The position numbers were made by a program, and so were the translations under genes. From UBA4742 sp963785815 (GTDB lineage: Bacteria > Actinomycetota > Acidimicrobiia > Acidimicrobiales > Acidimicrobilacustridaceae), in contig CAWAWN010000001.1 of assembly GCA_963785815.1 (NCBI GenBank), positions 1,178,001 to 1,242,000 of the forward strand: DNA of 64,000 nt, written 5' to 3'. The notes under the pieces are model-generated. The model ran no database searches. It was not told the origin of the DNA and was given only the letters and a program-made list of their open reading frames with translations. Positions 43,949 through 55,869 of the stretch are shown piece by piece (within the stretch, counting starts at the first letter, position 1; the number at the start of each line of letters is the position of its first letter).

Positions 43949-44809
43949 TCATCGCTTGGCCTTGCGCAACGTCCGGTAGACCCTCGAGAAGGTCCCACCC
44001 GCGGCGGCGTAGAACCCGACAGGTCCGATCCAGCAGATCTCGACGGCGGTGAAGCCGGCCACCGACAGATCGGCGCAGACCTGGCCGAGCAGGGCCAGGC
44101 CGATGCCACGGTGGCGCCAGTCGTCGGCTGTCCCCGTGGGCCCGAACCAACCCGCCCGGTTGACCGAGTGGCAGGCGAAGGCCACCGCATCGCCGGAGGC
44201 GGCGTCGAACGCCCCCACGCAGGTTCCCTGCTCGGCCCCTCGCCGCTGCTCGGCCGACCACTCGGGCCAACGACCCGCCACCAGCGCGTCGACGGCGACC
44301 AGATCGGCGTCGTCGAGCACCCGCCGCAGCTCGATCCCTTCGGGCACCGGGTGGCGGTAGCCGGCGGGAACCGCCATGTCGAACACGGCGCCCGTCTCCG
44401 CGTAGCCAGCGGACTCGGCCAGGCAGTGCATGGCGGTGAAGGCCACGTCCACGCCCGGCCACAGGTAGAACGGCGCGGAACCGGCCAGGTGCAGCTCACC
44501 CGCGCCCTGGTCCCAGGCCCACGTCTCGGCCGCGGCCAGCAGCGACCGGCCCACACCCCGGCGCTGGGCCTCGGGATCGACGGCGACCAGCTTGAGGAAG
44601 GCGACGGCGACGTCGCCGAATCGGCGCACCACTGCGGCCGCCGCGCCCGCACCGGTCGGGTCGGCCAGCACCACGCCCGGATCGTCCCAGCAGGTGGCCA
44701 GCAGCTCGTCCGCGCTCAGCCGCTCCCCGGGCAGGGCGGCGGCGCACAGGGCGGCCAGCTCGGCTGACCGCTCCGGCCCCCAGGAGTCCACCGCCGAAGG
44801 ATCGCACAC
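43949..44809 (-). CDS. Two-domain GNAT-family N-acetyltransferase
   Basis: A 286-residue protein with two acetyltransferase folds. The acetyl-CoA loops are PEAQRRGVGRSLL in the first half (about residue 81) and DWRHRGIGLALL in the second (about residue 219). This tandem form is widespread in actinobacteria; MshD, the mycothiol synthase, is one member, but I do not see enough identity to claim it. The GTG at 44809 is divergent from a lipoprotein gene 16 bases away. Substrate unknown. Confidence 0.85.
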   Translation of the reverse strand: MCDPSAVDSWGPERSAELAALCAAALPGERLSADELLATCWDDPGVVLADPTGAGAAAAVVRRFGDVAVAFLKLVAVDPEAQRRGVGRSLLAAAETWAWDQGAGELHLAGSAPFYLWPGVDVAFTAMHCLAESAGYAETGAVFDMAVPAGYRHPVPEGIELRRVLDDADLVAVDALVAGRWPEWSAEQRRGAEQGTCVGAFDAASGDAVAFACHSVNRAGWFGPTGTADDWRHRGIGLALLGQVCADLSVAGFTAVEICWIGPVGFYAAAGGTFSRVYRTLRKAKR

Positions 44810-44825
44810 CTGCCAGACTCAGCCC

Positions 44826-45281
44826 ATGCGTCGCTCCGCCACCGTCGTCGCGACGCTCGCGCTGGGCCTGAGCGGGCTGGGCCTGTCGGCCTGTTCCAGC
44901 GCGGCCAAGTCACCCACGCTGCCCCACAAGGACTTCACACCCAAGGCCGAGCTCGACATCCATGCCTGTCCCGGCCTGCCATCCACGGCCACGACCGCAT
45001 GCGACGAAGCCCTCACGGTGCACGCGCCCTCGGATCCGTTCGGACCACCGCTGCGCTCGGTGGCCGACAACGCGGTGCTGCTGGTGAAGAACACCGCCGC
45101 CGGGTCGCGTCGCGTGACGGGCACGATGAAGGACGATCAGGTCTTCGACACCGGTCAGATGGCCAGCGGCAACACCACCACCATCGTGTTGCAGACCCCT
45201 GGGGTGGTGACCATCACCGACACCACCACCGGTCGTCACACCACCCTGACGGTGCACCCCGCGCCGAACACCACGACCTGA
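44826..45281 (+). CDS. Hypothetical lipoprotein
   Basis: A 151-residue secreted protein with signal peptide and lipobox LSAC (Cys near residue 23). The mature part is Thr-rich with a Cys pair (HACPGLPSTATTACDEA) and ends in a beta-sandwich-like segment (GVVTITDTTTGRHTTLTV) suggestive of a cupredoxin-like or Ig-like fold. CAGACT stands 6 nt before the ATG. Function unknown. Confidence 0.75.
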   Translation: MRRSATVVATLALGLSGLGLSACSSAAKSPTLPHKDFTPKAELDIHACPGLPSTATTACDEALTVHAPSDPFGPPLRSVADNAVLLVKNTAAGSRRVTGTMKDDQVFDTGQMASGNTTTIVLQTPGVVTITDTTTGRHTTLTVHPAPNTTT

Positions 45282-45296
45282 CCCGGCTGGCGCAGG

Positions 45297-46154
45297 TCAG
45301 CGCAGGCCGGCGAACAGGTCGGTCTCGGGGATGTCGGTGTCGACCAGGCTGCGGGCCAGCTGGTAGTCGTCGAAGGGGTGGATCTCACGCATCACCTCGC
45401 GGGGGAGCCCGAACCAGAACGGTGACGTCGGGTCGACCTGGGTGGCGTGGGCCAGCAGGGCCTCGGCCCGCACATCGGCGTAGGGCCCGTCGAGAGGCAC
45501 AGCGGTGGTGATCTTCTCCTCCTGTGACGGCCGCTTGAACCAATCGTCACCGAAGGGCGACTCGAGACCCAGCTCGACGAACTTCTCGTGCGTCTGCAGG
45601 ATCCGGGCCCGCGACCACATCGTGTAGTAGAGCTTCGACGGCTGCCAGGGCTCACCCAGGTCGGGGTGGGCGTCGGGGTCCCCGGCCTGGTCGAAGGCGG
45701 GGATGGTGATCTCGTGCACGCGCAGGTGGTCGGGGTGGGGATAGCCCTGCTGGTCGTCGCCGTAGGTCACCACCACCTGCGGGCGCTCCCGGCGGATGAC
45801 CTCCACCAGGCGGCCCACCGCCTCGTCCAGCGGGGCGTTGGCGAACGCGGCCGGGTTGGCGTTGGCCTCGGTCTCGGGCATCCCCGAGTCGCGGTAGCCC
45901 AGCAGCTCGACGACGTCGTAGCCGATGATCTTGGCCGCGCTGGCCAGCTCGTCCATGCGGACCTGGTGGAGGTTGTCGCGCACCTCGGGCCGGTCCATGG
46001 CCGGGTTCAGGATGTCACCCTCCTCTCCCCCGGTGCAGCAGACCAACGTGGTGTGCACGCCCTGGGCGGCGTACAGGGCGACCGAGCCGGCACCCTTCGA
46101 CGACTCGTCGTCGGGATGGGCGTGGACCGTGAGCAGCGACAGGGGCGAAGCCAT
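45297..46154 (-). CDS. mca: Mycothiol S-conjugate amidase
   Basis: A 285-residue zinc amidase of the LmbE/MshB fold. The N-terminal AHPDDESSKGAG carries the zinc ligands plus the Lys that distinguishes Mca from MshB; HPDHLRVH supplies a further His. Mca cleaves mycothiol S-conjugates of electrophiles into mercapturic acid and GlcN-Ins, a detoxification step. Its presence implies a mycothiol-using actinobacterium. ATG 46154 lies 6 nt after TAGCTT on this strand. Confidence 0.93.
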   Translation of the reverse strand: MASPLSLLTVHAHPDDESSKGAGSVALYAAQGVHTTLVCCTGGEEGDILNPAMDRPEVRDNLHQVRMDELASAAKIIGYDVVELLGYRDSGMPETEANANPAAFANAPLDEAVGRLVEVIRRERPQVVVTYGDDQQGYPHPDHLRVHEITIPAFDQAGDPDAHPDLGEPWQPSKLYYTMWSRARILQTHEKFVELGLESPFGDDWFKRPSQEEKITTAVPLDGPYADVRAEALLAHATQVDPTSPFWFGLPREVMREIHPFDDYQLARSLVDTDIPETDLFAGLR

Positions 46155-46160
46155 CCCCGC

Positions 46161-46166
46161 AAGCTA
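46161..46166 (-). promoter_or_regulatory. Leaderless -10 element, mca
   Basis: TAGCTT read on the minus strand, exactly 6 nt before ATG 46154. Confidence 0.6.
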
Positions 46167-46253
46167 CCGGGGCAGGCCCGGGCTGCCACGGGCGTCGGCC
46201 GCCCCAGCCTGGGCGCCGCTGAGGGCGGCCGGTCACCGCTTAGGCTCGCCGCC

Positions 46254-46910
46254 ATGGTTCGTGACCCCTCCCGACGCGCCCCCTCGGCCCGATCCGTGCC
46301 GGCCCGCGTCGCCGTGGTGGCCACGCTGGTCGTGCTGGCCGGCGCCTGTGCCACCAACTTCCGCACCATGCGCAAGCCCGCGCCCGGCGCCACCGCTCCG
46401 GTGACCGCCACCACGGCCTCCACCACGACCACCCTCCAGCCCGTCATCAACACCGTGGCCCCCACCCTGTTCGTGCTGACCTCCACCGCCTTCTCCGGCG
46501 GGGGGACCATCCCCGCGGCGTACACGTGCGACGGCGCGGGCACCTCACCCGCCCTGTCCTGGGCGAACGTGCCCCCGCACACGGTCGAGCTGGTGCTGGC
46601 CATCTCGGATCCGCAGGCCAACAGCGCCGTGCAGTGGATGGTGGCCGGCATCAGCCCCACCAGCACGGGCGTGGCCGCGGGTGCCACCCCGTCCGGCGGG
46701 GTCGTGCTGGCCAACCGATCGGGCGCCCACGCCTACGCCCCCTTGTGCCCGCCGAAGGGACAAGACGACACCTACGAGTTCACGCTCTACGCCCTGTCCA
46801 GCCCGTCGGGGCTGACCGCTTCGTCCGACGCCACCGCCGCGTTGGCCAAGGTGTCGGCCGACGCCACCGGCACCCAGGCCGTGCTCACCGGCGACTACCA
46901 GCGCCCCTGA
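46254..46910 (+). CDS. YbhB/YbcL (PEBP)-family lipoprotein
   Basis: A 218-residue exported protein. The signal peptide ends in a lipobox LAGAC, followed by a Thr-rich linker and a PEBP domain with GGTIPAAYTCDGAGTSPALSW, then AISDPQA and W-M-V-A-G-I. Bacterial members are phosphatidylethanolamine-binding-protein homologues of unclear function. TAGGCT lies 7 nt before the ATG. It is divergent from mca. Confidence 0.87.
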   Translation: MVRDPSRRAPSARSVPARVAVVATLVVLAGACATNFRTMRKPAPGATAPVTATTASTTTTLQPVINTVAPTLFVLTSTAFSGGGTIPAAYTCDGAGTSPALSWANVPPHTVELVLAISDPQANSAVQWMVAGISPTSTGVAAGATPSGGVVLANRSGAHAYAPLCPPKGQDDTYEFTLYALSSPSGLTASSDATAALAKVSADATGTQAVLTGDYQRP

Positions 46911-46920
46911 GCCAGCTCGA

Positions 46921-47024
46921 CCCGTCACCGACCCCCACGGGGTCAACCCGTCACCGACCCCCACGGGGTCAACCCGTCACCGACCCCCACGGGGTCAACC
47001 TGTCACCGACCCCGACCGGGTCGA
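46921..47024 (+). repeat. 26-bp tandem repeat array with a hairpin in each unit
   Basis: Three consecutive exact 26-bp units start at 46921, 46947 and 46973; a diverged fourth starts at 46999. Each unit contains GACCCC-CAC-GGGGTC, able to form a 6-bp stem. The array fills the gap between the PEBP and LemA genes and ends 6 bases before the LemA -10 element. Confidence 0.85.
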
Positions 47025-47029
47025 TGCAA

Positions 47030-47035
47030 TAGCGT
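47030..47035 (+). promoter_or_regulatory. Leaderless -10 element, LemA-like gene
   Basis: TAGCGT exactly 6 nt before GTG 47042. Confidence 0.6.
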
Positions 47036-47041
47036 CTGGGT

Positions 47042-47617
47042 GTGACCGTGGTGCTGATCGTCGTGGCGCTGGTGCTGATCGTCGTGGTGGCGGTGATGCT
47101 CAGCTACAACCGGTTCGTCCGCCAGCGCACCCTCATCGACAACTCGTGGTCCAACATCGACACCGAGCTGAAGCGCCGCTACGACCTCATCCCCAACCTG
47201 GTGGAGACGGTGAAGGGCTACGCCGCCCACGAGTCCTCCACCCTCGAGGCGGTGACCCAGGCCCGCACCCAGGCCATGGCCGACACCGGGTCGCCCAACC
47301 AGCAGGCCCGCAGCGAGAACAACCTGGTCGGCAGCCTGAAGACGCTCCTGGCCGTGAGCGAGGCCTACCCCGACCTCAAGGCCAGCACGGGCTTCCTCGA
47401 CCTCCAACACCAGCTGGTCGGCACCGAGGACCGCATCCAGGCGGCCCGGCGCTTCTACAACAACAACGTGCGGGACTACAACCAGCGGGTGCAGTCGGTG
47501 CCCACCAACCTGTTGGCCGGCGTGTTCGGCTTCCACACCCGCGAGTACTTCGAGGTGGACGAGGCGGTGGTCGGCACCGCCCCCTCCGTGGGCTTCGACG
47601 ATCCGTCGAGGGGCTAG
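47042..47617 (+). CDS. LemA family protein
   Basis: A 191-residue protein with an N-terminal transmembrane helix (about 3-22) and a long helical bundle. The family core is present: DNSWSNIDTELKRRYDLIPNLVE, then NNLVGSLKTLLAVSEAYPDLKA and RFYNNNVRDYN. LemA proteins are membrane-tethered and of unclear function, often linked to envelope stress or proteases. The stop is followed at once by a dispersed repeat, and the opposing channel-like frame runs through this gene's 3' half. Confidence 0.92.
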   Translation: MTVVLIVVALVLIVVVAVMLSYNRFVRQRTLIDNSWSNIDTELKRRYDLIPNLVETVKGYAAHESSTLEAVTQARTQAMADTGSPNQQARSENNLVGSLKTLLAVSEAYPDLKASTGFLDLQHQLVGTEDRIQAARRFYNNNVRDYNQRVQSVPTNLLAGVFGFHTREYFEVDEAVVGTAPSVGFDDPSRG

Positions 47618-48794
47618 TGCCGCAGGCCGCCGGGCCGGAGCCGCTGGACCGACGACACCCAGATGCCGAAGGCGCCCGCAGGGAGGCTCGCCGACCGGAG
47701 GGCTGAGAAACCTGTCCCGCCCGCCCCAGCCGGACCTGGCGGGGCGAGCCCAGGTGCTCGACCCGATCCGACGACCACCGCGCGTAGGGCGCCGAGGCCA
47801 GCGCGCACAGCGCCACCAGAGGCTGGTCGTAGTTGACCCGCCAGCCGGCATAGTCGCGCCAGGCCAGGTCGAGGTCGGCGCGCAGGGGCAGTCCGGCGTC
47901 GCGCAGCTGGTCCATCAGCTCGTCGAACTCGGCGCGGGTGACGGAGATGGGCGCGTCCGGCGCCGGGTCCGGGTCGAAGGGCAGGTGGAAGAAGGTGGCG
48001 ATGGCCCGCAGGGCCAGGTAGCCCGAGCGGATGGTGACCTGGGCCTGGGGTGACTGCTCGATGTCGAGGCACGACACCACCAGTGAGGCTGTATCGAGCA
48101 CCGTGCCGGCCGCGGTGATCCACGAGCTGTTGGGTCGCGTCGACCGGAAGAAGGCCAGCGCCGGTTGTGAGGTGTGGCTCTCCTCCAGTTCGGAGAACCA
48201 CTGCTCCCACCCGTCCCACTGCGTGGCGAAGTACTCGAGGCCGCGGATGCGGTGGATGCGGATCAGGAACTCGGCTGCGCTGGGCGGGCTGCCGGCCCGC
48301 ACCTCCAACTTGATGACCTCGGCCTCGCGGCGGGAGAAGGCGGTGGAGATGGCCGGCAGGTAGCTGATCAGCAGGGCGACGAGCCCGAGGCCGATGAGGG
48401 CCTCGACGAAGCACGCCACCTCGGCCCCCATCAGGCCCGGACGGTCGAACCCGAGCGTGGTGAACGACGACCCGCTGGTGATCACCGCCTCGCGCCACGG
48501 CGTGCCGAGCCCCCAGTAGATGGGGATGAAGGCCATGATCACGATGCCGGCCCAGGCCACGGGGAGCGACAGCAGGGCCACCGGGCCGAAGCGGGCCATC
48601 ATCCGGTCGTAGCTCTCGTAGCTGCGGCTGCGGCGTCCGAACAGCTCGAAGACCTCGCGCCAGGCCAGGAAGATCACCCGGCTCAAGCGCACGGACTCGC
48701 CGCGGGGGACGACCACCGTGCGGATGACCGACCACAACAGCCAGGCGGTCACGACCACACCGGCTGCCACGGCCACGACGCGCAGGAAGATCAT
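47376..48794 (-). CDS. Ion-channel-like membrane protein with C-terminus read through a repeat
   Basis: A 472-residue frame. The N-terminal part has about four hydrophobic helices and a pore-like segment, SGSSFTTLGFDRPG, resembling the filter loop of two-TM potassium channels but without GYG. A cytoplasmic region follows to about residue 360. The last 120 or so residues are encoded by dispersed repeat copy 3 and then by the antisense strand of lemA, so the native C-terminus has probably been replaced. I use ATG 48794; TTG 48797 would lie 7 nt after TAGGCT (48805-48810), a hexamer that contains the upstream HAD stop codon. Confidence 0.75.
   Translation of the reverse strand: MIFLRVVAVAAGVVVTAWLLWSVIRTVVVPRGESVRLSRVIFLAWREVFELFGRRSRSYESYDRMMARFGPVALLSLPVAWAGIVIMAFIPIYWGLGTPWREAVITSGSSFTTLGFDRPGLMGAEVACFVEALIGLGLVALLISYLPAISTAFSRREAEVIKLEVRAGSPPSAAEFLIRIHRIRGLEYFATQWDGWEQWFSELEESHTSQPALAFFRSTRPNSSWITAAGTVLDTASLVVSCLDIEQSPQAQVTIRSGYLALRAIATFFHLPFDPDPAPDAPISVTRAEFDELMDQLRDAGLPLRADLDLAWRDYAGWRVNYDQPLVALCALASAPYARWSSDRVEHLGSPRQVRLGRAGQVSQPSGRRASLRAPSASGCRRSSGSGPAACGTSPSTDRRSPRRGRCRPPPRPPRSTRGCGSRTRRPTGWWAPTAPAGCSPARCCCRSAGPPGCGPRCRPAGVGGRGSPCWP
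47618..47705 (+). repeat. Dispersed ~88-bp repeat, copy 3
   Basis: Starts directly after the LemA stop. It shares GGAGCCGCTGGACCGACGAC and ATGCCGAAGGCGCCCGCAGG with other copies. It lies inside the reading frame of the opposing channel-like gene. Confidence 0.85.
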
Positions 48795-48807
48795 CAAGCA
48801 GCCAAGC

Positions 48808-49467
48808 CTAGAAGTCCGGCGCCAGCAACAGGTCGGCCAGGTCGGCCATGTCCTCCACCACCCCGCCCGGCGCGTCGGCCAGCAGCCGACGCGGCGTGAG
48901 GGCGGCGTAGCCGAAGGCGGTCATGGCCGCGGCGTTGGCCGCCTCCACCCCGGCGGGCGAGTCCTCGACCACCGCACAGCGACCGGGGGCGACGCCGAGG
49001 CTGGCGGCTGCGTGCAGGAACAGGTCGGGCGCCGGCTTGCCCCGACCGACGTCCTCGGCGCTGAACAGGCGGCCCTCGAACCGATCGATCAGCCCGGCGG
49101 TGGTCAACGTGATCTGGATGCGTTGGTGGATGGCGCTGGAAGCCACGCAGGTGGCCACGCCGTCGGCGTCGAGGCGGTCGAGCACGGTGGCCACGCCCCG
49201 GATGGCCGTGACCGACTCCGCCAGCCGCGGGTAGACGGTGGCCCGGTAGGTCGTCTCGAAGTCGTCGGGGATGGGGTGGCCCAGCTCGGCCTCGACCAGC
49301 GCCCGCACCCGGGCCAGGGTGCTGCCCAGGTAGCGCTCGATGCACCCCTCGGTGGTCATGGCCAGGCCGTAGCTGGTGAGCAGCTCGGCCAGGATGCCGT
49401 TGGCGATCGGCTCGCTGTCGACCAGCACGCCGTCGTTGTCGAAGATGACCAGGTCGAAGCGAGCCAT
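48808..49467 (-). CDS. HAD-superfamily phosphatase (beta-phosphoglucomutase-like)
   Basis: A 219-residue HAD hydrolase with all motifs: the nucleophile DNDGVLVDSE, Ser/Thr in CVASSA, the Lys in GKPAPD, and the acidic pair in VVEDSPAG. Subfamily IA members dephosphorylate sugar phosphates or interconvert phosphoglucose. ATG 49467 lies 6 nt after TACCGT on the minus strand. The channel-like gene follows 10-13 bases downstream. Confidence 0.9.
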   Translation of the reverse strand: MARFDLVIFDNDGVLVDSEPIANGILAELLTSYGLAMTTEGCIERYLGSTLARVRALVEAELGHPIPDDFETTYRATVYPRLAESVTAIRGVATVLDRLDADGVATCVASSAIHQRIQITLTTAGLIDRFEGRLFSAEDVGRGKPAPDLFLHAAASLGVAPGRCAVVEDSPAGVEAANAAAMTAFGYAALTPRRLLADAPGGVVEDMADLADLLLAPDF

Positions 49468-49473
49468 CGGGGG

Positions 49474-49479
49474 ACGGTA
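49474..49479 (-). promoter_or_regulatory. Leaderless -10 element, HAD phosphatase
   Basis: TACCGT on the minus strand, exactly 6 nt before ATG 49467. Confidence 0.55.
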
Positions 49480-49521
49480 CACGTCGAGACACCCCGGTCC
49501 CGGCTGCGCGAGGCTCTGGGC

Positions 49522-49812
49522 GTGAACCCCGCCGACCGTGTGAAGTTCGTGGTGCAGACGGCTCGATCGGTGCTCGACGGCAGCCTGGCCGTCGAGCAGG
49601 GCGCGGCCGCGGTGCAGCTGCAGGCCGAGCAGCTGACGCCGCTGCTGCGCGGCGATCGCGACACGGTGACCCGCTCGGAGGCCGAGTCGGTGGCCACCAC
49701 CCTGCGGCTGCTCGCCGAGCAGGTCAACGACCGGGCGTCGGGGCTGGCCGACACCAGCGACTACGAGGCCATGGCCCGCTCGATCGGCGAGATGGCCCAG
49801 GCGCTCCGCTGA
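49522..49812 (+). CDS. Small hypothetical helical protein
   Basis: A 96-residue protein, largely helical and polar (KFVVQTARSVLDGSLAVEQGA near the start). GTG 49522 lies 6 nt after GAGGCT, near the leaderless pattern. It is divergent from the HAD gene and convergent with the DoxX gene. No recognised family. Confidence 0.6.
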   Translation: MNPADRVKFVVQTARSVLDGSLAVEQGAAAVQLQAEQLTPLLRGDRDTVTRSEAESVATTLRLLAEQVNDRASGLADTSDYEAMARSIGEMAQALR

Positions 49813-49828
49813 GCAAGGTGGCCGAGGC

Positions 49829-50389
49829 TCAGGCGGCCGGCTCGGGCTTGCGCTCGGGACGCCAGAAGATGGCCAACAGCAGCAACGCTCCGCCGATGCC
49901 ACCGACGGCAGCCACCGCCAACCCGGCCAGCCCGGCGATGTGGATCTTGGCCACCCGGTCGAGCGACCAGGCGCCAGGGCCGAGTGCACCGAGGGCCAGC
50001 CCGGCCACGGTCAGGTTGGCCACGTACTCGTAGCCCTCGCCCGGGCGGAAGATGAAGAAGCCGTTCTTGAAGTGGTTGGTGATCAGCGCCACCATCATCA
50101 CCCCGACCACCCCGGCCGCGGCCAGGCAGTTGAGCAGCCCGACGATGAGCAGCGCGCCCGCCCCCAGCTCGGTGAGGCTGGCCAGCCAGGCGTGCAGCTT
50201 GCCCGGTCGCAGGCCCAGGCTCTCGAACCACCGACCGGTCCCCTCGATCTTGCCGCCGCGCCAGATGTGGTTGTAGCCGTGGGCGATCATGGTGGCGCCC
50301 ACCATGAGGCGCAGCCCGAGGGCGGCGATGTTCACGCCGCGGGCGTTGTAGATGCTGTGCGTGCCGATGACGACCAGGAGTGAGGACAC
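49829..50389 (-). CDS. DoxX/MauE-family membrane protein
   Basis: A 186-residue integral membrane protein with four predicted helices and the DoxX-type motif GLRLMVGATMIAHGYNHIWRGG, followed by LTELGAGALLIVGLL. Such proteins are linked to redox or thiol stress functions. GTG 50389 follows TACGCT at 6 nt on the minus strand. It stands alone downstream of dnaE2 on the same strand (63 bases apart). Confidence 0.87.
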   Translation of the reverse strand: MSSLLVVIGTHSIYNARGVNIAALGLRLMVGATMIAHGYNHIWRGGKIEGTGRWFESLGLRPGKLHAWLASLTELGAGALLIVGLLNCLAAAGVVGVMMVALITNHFKNGFFIFRPGEGYEYVANLTVAGLALGALGPGAWSLDRVAKIHIAGLAGLAVAAVGGIGGALLLLAIFWRPERKPEPAA

Positions 50390-50395
50390 CTCCGG

Positions 50396-50401
50396 AGCGT
50401 A
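50396..50401 (-). promoter_or_regulatory. Leaderless -10 element, DoxX-family gene
   Basis: TACGCT on the minus strand, exactly 6 nt before GTG 50389. Confidence 0.6.
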
Positions 50402-50452
50402 GGCGACGCGACCTGGCCCGGCGCGCCTGGTCGGTGGGCGGCACGGGTGGCG

Positions 50453-54020
<3,568 letters not shown>

Positions 54021-54033
54021 GTCCCGACCCTAC

Positions 54034-54047
54034 CGAACACCTGTTCG
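54034..54047 (-). promoter_or_regulatory. SOS box (LexA site) of dnaE2
   Basis: CGAACAGGTGTTCG on the minus strand is a full match to the actinobacterial/Bacillus LexA consensus CGAACRNRYGTTCG. It lies 13 bases upstream of the dnaE2 GTG. Confidence 0.85.
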
Positions 54048-54216
54048 CTCCACTACCCCTCCCACTCCGCCCGCTGGGCATCGGCACGACACGCCAGCTC
54101 CGCCAGGTCTCGGCCCGCGCTCGGGGCGCGACGGTTCGGGACGTTGGACCCTGCCTACGCCCCGAGGGTGGCGCGCACACTCGTCGGTGACACGCTCCGC
54201 CACCGGGAGGGCCGTG

Positions 54217-55725
54217 ATGATGAGCGACACCCCGCCTCCGTCCTCGCCGTCCACGACGGGCGACCGAGCCCGTCGATCCGTGCCGGTCGGATCGATCGTC
54301 CTCGTCATCGTCGGCGCGATCATCTGCCTCGTCAGCCTGGCTCCGATGATCGGCGGGGGCGTGCTCCTGTGGGCCTACGGCACCCAACGTGACGCCGGCG
54401 GATTCTTCACGACCTCCGCCGAGCGCTTCGAGACCACCTCACCGGCGATCACCTCCGAGCGCATCGACCTCGGGACGAACCCCGGCAACGACCGGTTCTT
54501 CGAGACCTTCAGCAACCACACGACGGTGCGCCTCGGCGTCGAGTCGACGGATCGGGGACGCGTGTTCGTCGGCATCGCCTCCCAGACCGACGTAGATCGC
54601 CTCCTCGACGGCGTCGCGCACGCCGAGGTGCAGGGGGTCCGCCTCCAGCCGTTCGCGGCCACGTATCGCTACGTCGACGGCCGGCGCACCGCCCCGCCGC
54701 CTGGCGACCAGCAGATCTGGGTGGCGTCGGCCCAGGGCCGCGGCGAGCAGACGTTGCAGTGGCACCCGCGATCAGGCCAGTGGGCCGTCGTCGTCATGAA
54801 CGCCGACGGGTCGCCGGGGGTGAGCGTGGACGCCGCCGTCGGCGCCAAGGCATCCTGGGTTCTGGGACTCGGCATCGGTCTGGTCGCCGGGGCGATGGTG
54901 GCCCTGGTCGTCGGTGCGATCCTGCTGGTGGTCGGTGTGGTCATGCTCGCTCGCCGGTCCGAGATCGACCTCACGGGTCGTGACGCGCATCCGGGCCAAC
55001 CGATCAGGCTCACGGGTCGACTCGACACCCCGCTCTCGCGGTGGCTGTGGCTGGTCAAGTGGGTGCTGCTGATCCCGCACCTGATCGTGCTCGCCGTGCT
55101 GTGGTTGGCGTTCTCGGTGGTGACGTTCATCGCCTTCTTCGCCGTGCTGTTCACGGGTCGCTACCCTCGCTCGCTGTTCGGGTTCAACGTCGGCGTCCTA
55201 CGCTGGACGTGGCGGGTGAACTACTACGGCTACAGCGCGCTGGCGACCGACAGGTACCCGCCGTTCAGCCTGGGACCCGAGCTGGACTATCCCGCCACGC
55301 TCGAGATCGACTACCCCGAGCACCTCTCCCGCGGCCTCGTCCTGATCAAGTGGTGGTTGCTCGCCATCCCCCAGTACCTCGTCCTCGGGGTCATCGGCAG
55401 TGGGCTCTTCGTCGGCTTCACCTTCGCCGCCTGGCGAGCCGCGTCGGTGCCGGCTGGTGGCCTCATCGGCCTGCTCGTGCTGTTCGCCGCCGTGGCCGTC
55501 CTGTTCACCGGCGACTACCCACCGGGCCTCTTCGATCTCGTCGTCGGGCTGAACCGCTGGGTGTATCGCGTCGTGGCCTACGTGAGCCTCATGCGGGACG
55601 AGTACCCGCCCTTCCGCCTCGACCAGGGCCCGGACGAGCCGACCCCGGCGCCGCATGGGCCGGGGTCACTCGCACCCGCGGATGCGCAGCCCGTGACGAC
55701 GAGCAGTTCGCTGGGTGGTCGCTGA
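54217..55725 (+). CDS. Membrane protein with two DUF4389 modules
   Basis: A 502-residue membrane protein. A short cytoplasmic N-terminus and one helix (about 22-50) are followed by an extracellular domain to about residue 205. A second helix pair and two DUF4389-type units follow (about 275-365 and 370-465). Each unit has WLVKWVLLIPHLIVL or LIKWWLLAIPQYLVL and the pattern FTGRYPRSLFGFNVG or FTGDYPPGLFDLVVG with a YPPF motif. The ATG at 54217 has a GGGAGG site. Upstream 54048-54216 holds no gene; TACGCC near 54157 could be a -10 region. Function unknown. Confidence 0.85.
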   Translation: MMSDTPPPSSPSTTGDRARRSVPVGSIVLVIVGAIICLVSLAPMIGGGVLLWAYGTQRDAGGFFTTSAERFETTSPAITSERIDLGTNPGNDRFFETFSNHTTVRLGVESTDRGRVFVGIASQTDVDRLLDGVAHAEVQGVRLQPFAATYRYVDGRRTAPPPGDQQIWVASAQGRGEQTLQWHPRSGQWAVVVMNADGSPGVSVDAAVGAKASWVLGLGIGLVAGAMVALVVGAILLVVGVVMLARRSEIDLTGRDAHPGQPIRLTGRLDTPLSRWLWLVKWVLLIPHLIVLAVLWLAFSVVTFIAFFAVLFTGRYPRSLFGFNVGVLRWTWRVNYYGYSALATDRYPPFSLGPELDYPATLEIDYPEHLSRGLVLIKWWLLAIPQYLVLGVIGSGLFVGFTFAAWRAASVPAGGLIGLLVLFAAVAVLFTGDYPPGLFDLVVGLNRWVYRVVAYVSLMRDEYPPFRLDQGPDEPTPAPHGPGSLAPADAQPVTTSSSLGGR

Positions 55726-55869
55726 GCGCACGTCGAGCCCGACCGCCGCGGCCGAGACCGGACCCGCGAACGCGCCGAGCTGGCGCACCGAAGATGCCCC
55801 GGCCCTACCAACATCTGTCGTCTGTGAGCCGAGACGAACCGGGGGCGCGGCGCCGGCGTATACCTGTAC

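Noticed and set aside
43949..44809. Tandem GNAT protein considered as MshD (mycothiol synthase)
   Set aside because: The two-domain form fits, and Mca is nearby, but I could not confirm MshD-specific residues by eye.
46921..47024. Tandem repeats that could suggest a CRISPR array
   Set aside because: Units are directly adjacent with no unique spacers and there are no cas genes nearby.
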